DNA of 33,058 nt from the NCBI GenBank assembly GCA_013867335.1, contig JACEMX010000031.1:1-33058 (forward strand), read 5' to 3'. Each line of letters begins with the position of its first letter. Positions within the stretch are counted from its first letter, which is position 1. A program made the position numbers and the translations under genes. The DNA is from Candidatus Nitrosomaritimum aestuariumsis. Lineage in GTDB: Archaea > Thermoproteota > Nitrososphaeria > Nitrososphaerales > Nitrosopumilaceae. This document shows, one piece after another, positions 27,540 through 33,058 of the stretch. The notes under the pieces are model-generated. The model was not told the origin of the DNA, searched no databases, and worked only from the letters and a program-made list of their open reading frames with translations.

Positions 27540-28575
27540 CCTCTATTGGTTTAGAAGGATTATCCCTTGCAAGGAAGATTCCAACCCATCCCTTCTCAGA
27601 AAACTCTACTTTGTGAGCATGGAACAGATATTTTCCAGGATAAATATACTCAAATTCCATAATTCCACGCTCTGTCTGTGAAAGGGTTATCATGTCGGTG
27701 TAAAAGGACGGAACAGTGTCAGTTCCAGTTGGATAGTAATGGTACAAATTTCCATGTAAATGGAAATTATTGATTGGATCAAACTCAACCATATTGACCA
27801 CATAAACTCGAATTAGCTCATTTGTGTTGATTTGAATGGGATGATGTTGATAATAAAATGGAATAGTATTTGCAGCATAGAAATTATTTTCTGTGTCAAA
27901 ATCAGTATCCAAACCATTTAGAACCATTACCATTTCATCAGCTGGTGCTCTTTTCTCTTTTGGATCAACTATGAAAACACCATACAATCCATGGACAATG
28001 TGTTCCTCAAGTGGCATTACATGGCAATGATAAGGATGAACTCCAACAGGACCTGCTCGGAATTCATACGTGAATTTTCCTCCGCCAGATCCTACAATCT
28101 CAAATACACCATCCATCTCGGCAGGATGGATACCGTGAAAATGTATAGTGTGTTCTTTTGAACCATTGTTGATGAATTGGATCCTAACAAGATCACCTTC
28201 GGTAGCTCTAATAGTTGGGCCTGGAACTGTCCCATTAAAAGTCCAAACATTATAAAAAACACCTGGAGATACCTCCATTATTTTGTCATCCTCAGCTATT
28301 ATTGTAAATTCTCTTAATGTTGTTCCATCAGGTAGAGTTGAGACTTTGCCATAATTGAAATCTCGCAAATACTCCATTGGATCAAATTCCATGGTCGATT
28401 CAACATAAACGGGATCAATGACTTCTCCAGAAGTGGTAATCACACCACCAGTATGAGTAACAAACGTCTTTTGTTCAGTTTGAGCTTCAGAAATCGTAGG
28501 GAAAATTAATCCAACTGAGATTCCAAACATTCCAAGGAAAATGAATATCATAAGATTTGATCGATTGAATTTCAA
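27520..28575 (-). CDS. Two-domain multicopper oxidase
   Basis: HFHGIHPAEMDG, HPYHCHVMPLEEHIVHGLYG, NNFHLHGNLYHYYPTG, YLFHAHKVEFSEKGWVG. Confidence 0.93.
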   Translation of the reverse strand: MKFNRSNLMIFIFLGMFGISVGLIFPTISEAQTEQKTFVTHTGGVITTSGEVIDPVYVESTMEFDPMEYLRDFNYGKVSTLPDGTTLREFTIIAEDDKIMEVSPGVFYNVWTFNGTVPGPTIRATEGDLVRIQFINNGSKEHTIHFHGIHPAEMDGVFEIVGSGGGKFTYEFRAGPVGVHPYHCHVMPLEEHIVHGLYGVFIVDPKEKRAPADEMVMVLNGLDTDFDTENNFYAANTIPFYYQHHPIQINTNELIRVYVVNMVEFDPINNFHLHGNLYHYYPTGTDTVPSFYTDMITLSQTERGIMEFEYIYPGKYLFHAHKVEFSEKGWVGIFLARDNPSKPIEDVDYGS

Positions 28576-28607
28576 AGTTAGCTTTTAAAAGCAAGATAGA
28601 ATATTTA

Positions 28608-28627
28608 TAATTTAGCCTAAGCTAAAT
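28608..28627. promoter_or_regulatory. Palindromic operator candidate AATTTAGC-CTAA-GCTAAATT (DtxR/MntR-like)
   Basis: Perfect 8-bp arms; abuts the TATA-like TTATAAATA element (minus strand) upstream of the multicopper oxidase start at 28575. Confidence 0.55.
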
Positions 28628-28714
28628 TTCTTACCCTGTGCTAAATTTTTTAGTTTAGTCTAATATTGCTATTGGAGAATTAGGTTTAAACTGAAGAAAA
28701 TTTAATCCAAAAAG

Positions 28715-29215
28715 ATGAAAAAATCTGGAATTGCTTTGGCCGTGGTAGGTGGCCTCATTGGAGTTGGAATTATTCTTTCATTCTATGGGAATTACATATT
28801 ATTCGAAGAACTGGTTCAGGGTAATGGAGAAGTAGGAGTTGGAGAAAACTTAGTTATCGAAGTTGAGTTAGATAGTTCTAAAAGCCAAACTGGAATTTAT
28901 GCAATACAGATTTTAGATTTTAAAGGAGGGGTAGTTACTGCAACCATTATTGATCCCTCTAACACAACAATAGAATCAGAAGATATCAACCAAGAAGTGT
29001 TTGAAGGGTTGTTTGAAGTTACAACATCAGGAAATTACAAATTGCTAATTGAAAACAATGGAGAGACAGAGAATGTTTTTGGAGTGATAGGACCACAACC
29101 AGATGAAGGTAAACGGGCTTTATCAAATATTTCTATGTATATTTTGGTAATAGGTTTGGTAGGAATGGCCAGTATAGCAGTTTATCTATTCATTAATCGC
29201 AGAAGATCTAGTTGA
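28715..29215 (+). CDS. Membrane-anchored protein of unknown function (N- and C-terminal TM segments, extracytoplasmic beta domain)
   Basis: 166 aa; hydrophobic N-terminus and C-terminal TM plus RRR; divergent from the multicopper oxidase. Confidence 0.7.
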   Translation: MKKSGIALAVVGGLIGVGIILSFYGNYILFEELVQGNGEVGVGENLVIEVELDSSKSQTGIYAIQILDFKGGVVTATIIDPSNTTIESEDINQEVFEGLFEVTTSGNYKLLIENNGETENVFGVIGPQPDEGKRALSNISMYILVIGLVGMASIAVYLFINRRRSS

Positions 29216-29522
29216 GGAAACTATCCATTTTTTCTAAACCTTCAATAGCAGCGCCAAAATTTTCCCCGTCTTCAACAACCTTAGATAGTTTTTCGATATT
29301 TGCAGAAAATGTTGTTTTTCCATCTACTTGTTTTTGAATAATAAAACCGCAAGTTATCAAATAAGAAAGTCTGTCGGTTACTTCGTTTTCAGATATTGTG
29401 GCTTTTTCAGAAAGATATTGTAAATTTTTTTCACCGTCTTCTAACTCTGCAATTAATGCAGATGTTATAGGATCGAACATACAATCAACTACTTTTTCTC
29501 TATCATAGGAGTCATCCATCAA
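29208..29522 (-). CDS. Winged-helix transcriptional regulator (ArsR-like)
   Basis: 104 aa; 'ITSALIAELEDGEKNLQYLSEKATISENEVTDRLSYLITCGFIIQKQVDGKTTFSANIEKL' resembles wHTH with beta-wing. Confidence 0.65.
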   Translation of the reverse strand: MMDDSYDREKVVDCMFDPITSALIAELEDGEKNLQYLSEKATISENEVTDRLSYLITCGFIIQKQVDGKTTFSANIEKLSKVVEDGENFGAAIEGLEKMDSFLN

Positions 29523-29550
29523 ATAGCATTCTCATCCTTCTAAATTAATA

Positions 29551-29570
29551 ATTTTCTAGATCTAGAAAAT
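29551..29570. promoter_or_regulatory. Perfect 20-bp palindrome ATTTTCTAGATCTAGAAAAT, candidate operator
   Basis: Self-reverse-complementary, about 29 bp upstream of the wHTH regulator start codon (minus strand). Confidence 0.6.
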
Positions 29571-29634
29571 ATTTGAGATATTAGAGCTAAAAATTGACCA
29601 AGAACATATTAAGAAAAATGACTTAGAATCAATA

Positions 29635-29787
29635 TTGCAAAAATTATGTGTAAATGACCCTTCTGGAAAAGGAGATCATTGTTTTTGTATAGACGTAGAT
29701 ACTAGAAGTGGAATTAAAAAGTGCTGTAAATGCAACCAATGGAATATTCATGGTACAAATTGGACCAAGGATTCTGACTTCAAATAA
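29635..29787 (+). CDS. Small Cys-rich (zinc-ribbon-like) protein or remnant; start uncertain, frame open further upstream
   Basis: In-frame translation (from TTG) (M)QKLCVNDPSGKGDHCFCIDVDTRSGIKKCCKCNQWNIHGTNWTKDSDFK*; no ATG in frame. Confidence 0.4.
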   Translation: MQKLCVNDPSGKGDHCFCIDVDTRSGIKKCCKCNQWNIHGTNWTKDSDFK

Positions 29788-29883
29788 CAGTAAATTTTAG
29801 ATGTTAATTGACGTCATTTTGTAATCACATCGAATCGACGCCTAGCATGGTTTTTATCGGGGAAATTTAGCATTTTTGAATAC

Positions 29884-30447
29884 TTGAGTAGTCAAGAATA
29901 TAATCACATTGTAAGGATAGTAGGAAACGATATTCCTGGAGAAAGAAAGCTCATCATAGGATTAACTCAGATCAAAGGAATTGGATATAATTTTGCTACA
30001 GCCATTTTAGATAATTTAAAAATTAATCCTAACTCCAACGTGGGATACCTCTCTGATTCAGAGGTTCAAGCCATTGAAAAACTAATAACAGATCCAAGTT
30101 CTGCAAATTTCCCAACTTGGTTCTTAAACAGAAGAAAAGATGTTGAGACAGGAAATGATCTTCACCTTTTAACTTCAGATATTGATTTCACTTTAAGAAA
30201 TGACATAGAAAGAGAAAGAGTTACTAGTAGTTGGAGAGGATATCGTCATCTTTACGGACTAAAAGTAAGGGGACAAAGAACAAGATGTACAGGTAGAAAA
30301 GGAGGAGCAGTTGGTGTAGCTAAAGGAGGAAAAGCAGCTCCTGTCAAAACAGCAGCACCAAAAGCAGTTGCAGCACCAACGGGTGAAGCAGCAGCCCCAG
30401 TTCCTGCAGCAGAAGTAAAAGCAGAGCCAGCGGAGAAAAAAGAATAG
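29884..30447 (+). CDS. rps13: Ribosomal protein uS13 (S13) with Ala/Pro/Lys/Glu-rich C-terminal tail
   Basis: [49 protein letters not shown]; then tail [17 protein letters not shown]...; TTG start. Confidence 0.95.
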   Translation: MSSQEYNHIVRIVGNDIPGERKLIIGLTQIKGIGYNFATAILDNLKINPNSNVGYLSDSEVQAIEKLITDPSSANFPTWFLNRRKDVETGNDLHLLTSDIDFTLRNDIERERVTSSWRGYRHLYGLKVRGQRTRCTGRKGGAVGVAKGGKAAPVKTAAPKAVAAPTGEAAAPVPAAEVKAEPAEKKE

Positions 30448-30456
30448 GTGAATTAG

Positions 30457-31080
30457 ATGGGAGATCCTAAATATCCAAGACGTGTTTGGAGGAAGCCAAA
30501 GAGACCTCTTAATTATGATTTGAAGATGGAAGAGTTGAAAACTTTAGGTACATATGGTTTAAGAACTAAAAGAGAGTTATGGAAGGCTCACACGCAATTG
30601 TCAAACGTAAGACATCAGGCAAGATCTTTACTTGCTTTGCAACAAGATGTTAGAGAAGAAAAAGAACCTATCCTCATGAAATCATTAGCAAGAGTGGGTT
30701 TGGTAAGTGGCGATGCAACATTAGATGACGTTTTAAATCTGCAAGTAACTGATTTGTTAACAAGAAGATTACAAACACTTGTTTTCAAAAAATTTGGATT
30801 CAAAACTCCATATCAAGCAAGACAAGCAGTTGTACATGGTCACATTATGATAGGAGACAGAATAGTAAATATTCCATCATACACAGTAACAACCTCTGAA
30901 GAAGATAGTATCAAATTCACACCAGAATCAAAATTTCCAGAAATGCTAGAGAAAAGTAAAGAAACTCCAGTAGAAGCACCAGTTGAATCAGAAGAGGTAT
31001 CTGAACAAGAAGCAGCTGCAACTGAGGCACCACCAGCACAAGCTCCCGAATCTAAAGCCGAAAAACCCTCAGCTGAGTAA
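30457..31080 (+). CDS. rps4: Ribosomal protein uS4 (S4) with acidic/Ala/Pro C-terminal tail
   Basis: MGDPKYPRRVWRKPKRPLN...LARVGLVSGDATLDDVLNLQVTDLLTRRLQTLVFKKFGFKTPYQARQAVVHGHIMIGDRIVNIPSYTV. Confidence 0.96.
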   Translation: MGDPKYPRRVWRKPKRPLNYDLKMEELKTLGTYGLRTKRELWKAHTQLSNVRHQARSLLALQQDVREEKEPILMKSLARVGLVSGDATLDDVLNLQVTDLLTRRLQTLVFKKFGFKTPYQARQAVVHGHIMIGDRIVNIPSYTVTTSEEDSIKFTPESKFPEMLEKSKETPVEAPVESEEVSEQEAAATEAPPAQAPESKAEKPSAE

Positions 31081-31131
31081 TACTAGAACAAGCTAATTAG
31101 TAAATAAGCATCATTAACAGTTAGAATAATC

Positions 31132-32889
31132 ATGTGTTCAATTATTGGCTATTCAGGAGATGATATAGCGGCTCCAATTATTGTAAAGGGTCTAAGAAGA
31201 ATGGAGTATAGAGGCTACGACAGTGTAGGAGTAGCCACGGAGTCAAATAATCAAATTGAACTAAAAAAAGGAGTAGGAAAAGTTGAAGAAGTAAACTCCA
31301 AGGTGAATCTAGAACAATTGCCAGGAAAAATTGGGATAGGACATACCAGATGGGCCACTCATGGGAAAGTTACAGATGCTAATGCCCATCCACATCCTAG
31401 TACATCAGGAAAAATAGCAATTGTACATAATGGAATAATTGAAAATTTTGTAGAATTAAAAGAAAATTTGAAAAATGAAGGGTTTATTTTTCAGAGCGAC
31501 ACGGATAGTGAGGTTATTGCAAATCTTTTACAGAAAAATTTTGAATTATCAAAAAATGTAAAAGATGCAATGCTCAAAACAATTTCAGAGTTAAAGGGAC
31601 ATTATTCTTTCATAGCAATGTTTGAAAATGGTCAATTAGCTGCAGCAAGATTTCATGAACCGCTAATTATCGGAGTTGGTAAAAATAATTATTTTCTTTC
31701 CAGTGACGTGTTAGGATTTATCGAGCAAACAGATGAGGCCATTTACATGGATAACGGAAATTTTGCAATAATTAATCAAGATCAAATTCAAATTTTAGAT
31801 TTTCAAGGAAATGAAATAAAACCAGAAATAACAAAAGTATCAAAAGAATTTGCAGATGTCTACAAAGGAGATTATGCACATTTTACATTAAAGGAAATTT
31901 CTGAGCAACCAGAGACAATATTCAAAGCAGGGGAGAATACCAAAAATTCAATTAAAGCGGTCTCTGACTATCTAAAGCATTCAAGAAATATCTATCTTAC
32001 AGGTAGTGGGACAAGTTACAATGCATCACTGGTAGCAAAATACCTCTTAGCAAAATATGCAAAAATCAAATCCGAATCAATAATTTCAAGTGAATTACAG
32101 TTTTCCCCAGATAGCATTGAGCCTAATTCGATAGTAATTGCAATATCCCAAAGTGGAGAAAGTGCAGATGTTTTAGAGGCAGTAAATATTGCAAAGAAAA
32201 ATGATTGTAAAATAATATCTATTATCAATTCAATGACATCTACCCTTTCTAGAGAATCAGATATAGTAATAGGGATGAATTGTGGCCCAGAGATTGGCGT
32301 TGCTGCAACTAAAAGCTTTACATCACAATTAATCATCCTCTATAAGATAATACAGGAACTAAATGGAGATGTTGAGATTGATTTGGATGAAATTTCTTCT
32401 TCAATATCGAAAATATTAGAAGAGCACAATAATATTAAAAAAATTGCAAATGCACTAAAGGAAATATCTGACATTTACGTTTTAGGGCGAGGCATACACT
32501 ATCCGATAGCAATCGAATCTGCATTGAAAATTAAAGAGCTTACATATATCCATGCAGAAGGAATTGCTGGAGGAGAATTAAAGCACGGACCATTAGCATT
32601 GATGGATGACAATGTTTTTGTAATCATAATTAATCCCGAAGACTCTACATATCAGGATACTCTAACAAGTGCACGAGAGATAAAAGCTCGCGGTGCAAAA
32701 ATTATCGGAATTTCAGATAAGGAAAGTGATGCATATGATTACTGGGTAAAAATTCCAAAAACTAGTGAACTGACATACCCAATTGCTGAAACAATTCCAA
32801 TTCAGCTTTTGTCATATTATTGCGCTTTAGAAAAAGATACAGATCCGGACTATCCGCGAAATCTTGCAAAATCAGTTACAGTGAAGTAA
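31132..32889 (+). CDS. glmS: Glutamine--fructose-6-phosphate aminotransferase (isomerizing)
   Basis: MCSIIGYSG (Cys2 nucleophile), GIGHTRWATHGKVTDANAHPH, two SIS domains (LTGSGTSYNASLVAKYLL; YVLGRGIHYPIAIESALKIKELTYIHAEGIAGGELKHGPLALMDD), C-terminal DYPRNLAKSVTVK. Confidence 0.98.
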   Translation: MCSIIGYSGDDIAAPIIVKGLRRMEYRGYDSVGVATESNNQIELKKGVGKVEEVNSKVNLEQLPGKIGIGHTRWATHGKVTDANAHPHPSTSGKIAIVHNGIIENFVELKENLKNEGFIFQSDTDSEVIANLLQKNFELSKNVKDAMLKTISELKGHYSFIAMFENGQLAAARFHEPLIIGVGKNNYFLSSDVLGFIEQTDEAIYMDNGNFAIINQDQIQILDFQGNEIKPEITKVSKEFADVYKGDYAHFTLKEISEQPETIFKAGENTKNSIKAVSDYLKHSRNIYLTGSGTSYNASLVAKYLLAKYAKIKSESIISSELQFSPDSIEPNSIVIAISQSGESADVLEAVNIAKKNDCKIISIINSMTSTLSRESDIVIGMNCGPEIGVAATKSFTSQLIILYKIIQELNGDVEIDLDEISSSISKILEEHNNIKKIANALKEISDIYVLGRGIHYPIAIESALKIKELTYIHAEGIAGGELKHGPLALMDDNVFVIIINPEDSTYQDTLTSAREIKARGAKIIGISDKESDAYDYWVKIPKTSELTYPIAETIPIQLLSYYCALEKDTDPDYPRNLAKSVTVK

Positions 32890-33058
32890 AAATTCTATGA
32901 TATTCTTGTTCTGCCAACTCTAAGTATTTGGCATGATCGTTTCTTGTTTTTAGCATAGAGGCAATTATGCTTCCTCCAGCTCCGACTCCTTCTTTTGCAA
33001 ATCCTTCTGAAAACGCTCTTAGACCAGGGAATTTGGAATTCTCTAGGCGTGGATTTAC
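32876..33058 (-). CDS. C-terminal fragment of an unidentified protein (continues beyond window)
   Basis: Open minus-strand frame: ...VNPRLENSKFPGLRAFSEGFAKEGVGAGGSIIASMLKTRNDHAKYLELAEQEYHRIFTSL*; overlaps the glmS 3' end tail-to-tail. Confidence 0.5.
   Translation of the reverse strand, partial: VNPRLENSKFPGLRAFSEGFAKEGVGAGGSIIASMLKTRNDHAKYLELAEQEYHRIFTSL

Noticed and set aside
1-33058. Transposon, integrase or prophage elements
   Set aside because: No transposase, integrase, terminal inverted repeats or phage structural genes recognised.

Overview
The window looks like a Thaumarchaeota/Nitrososphaerota (ammonia-oxidising archaeon, Nitrosopumilus-like) chromosomal segment. This assignment is inferred from an unsplit RNA polymerase subunit Rpo1, PEFG-CTERM surface proteins, WIKxxAKWW C-terminal repeats and AT-rich leaderless-type promoters. 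Left to right it contains: two secreted beta-sandwich surface proteins (the first truncated by the window edge and carrying a 21-bp tandem repeat); an Sm-like protein; rpoA (fused), rpoB and rpoH; a tandem array of four PEFG-CTERM surface proteins, two of which share a perfect 131-bp repeat; a nickel-pincer nucleotide (NPN) cofactor locus (cysteine desulfurase, larE, larC divergent from mdh, larB) with no larA in the window; a B12-binding-type radical SAM enzyme; a Glu-Pro-repeat protein with a CFI-box-like motif; a 1069-aa S-layer-like protein; a metal homeostasis block (CDF exporter with a tripled C-terminal domain, ZIP transporter, two-domain multicopper oxidase) with a DtxR-like palindrome; a winged-helix regulator with a perfect 20-bp palindrome upstream; a small Cys-rich reading frame without ATG; rps13 and rps4 with low-complexity tails; and glmS. 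The most interesting candidates are the orphan NPN-cofactor locus, with a cysteine desulfurase translationally coupled to a three-cysteine LarE and MDH paired with LarB, and the palindromic operator candidates in the metal/regulator region. All identifications are by eye from translated motifs. No database search was run.
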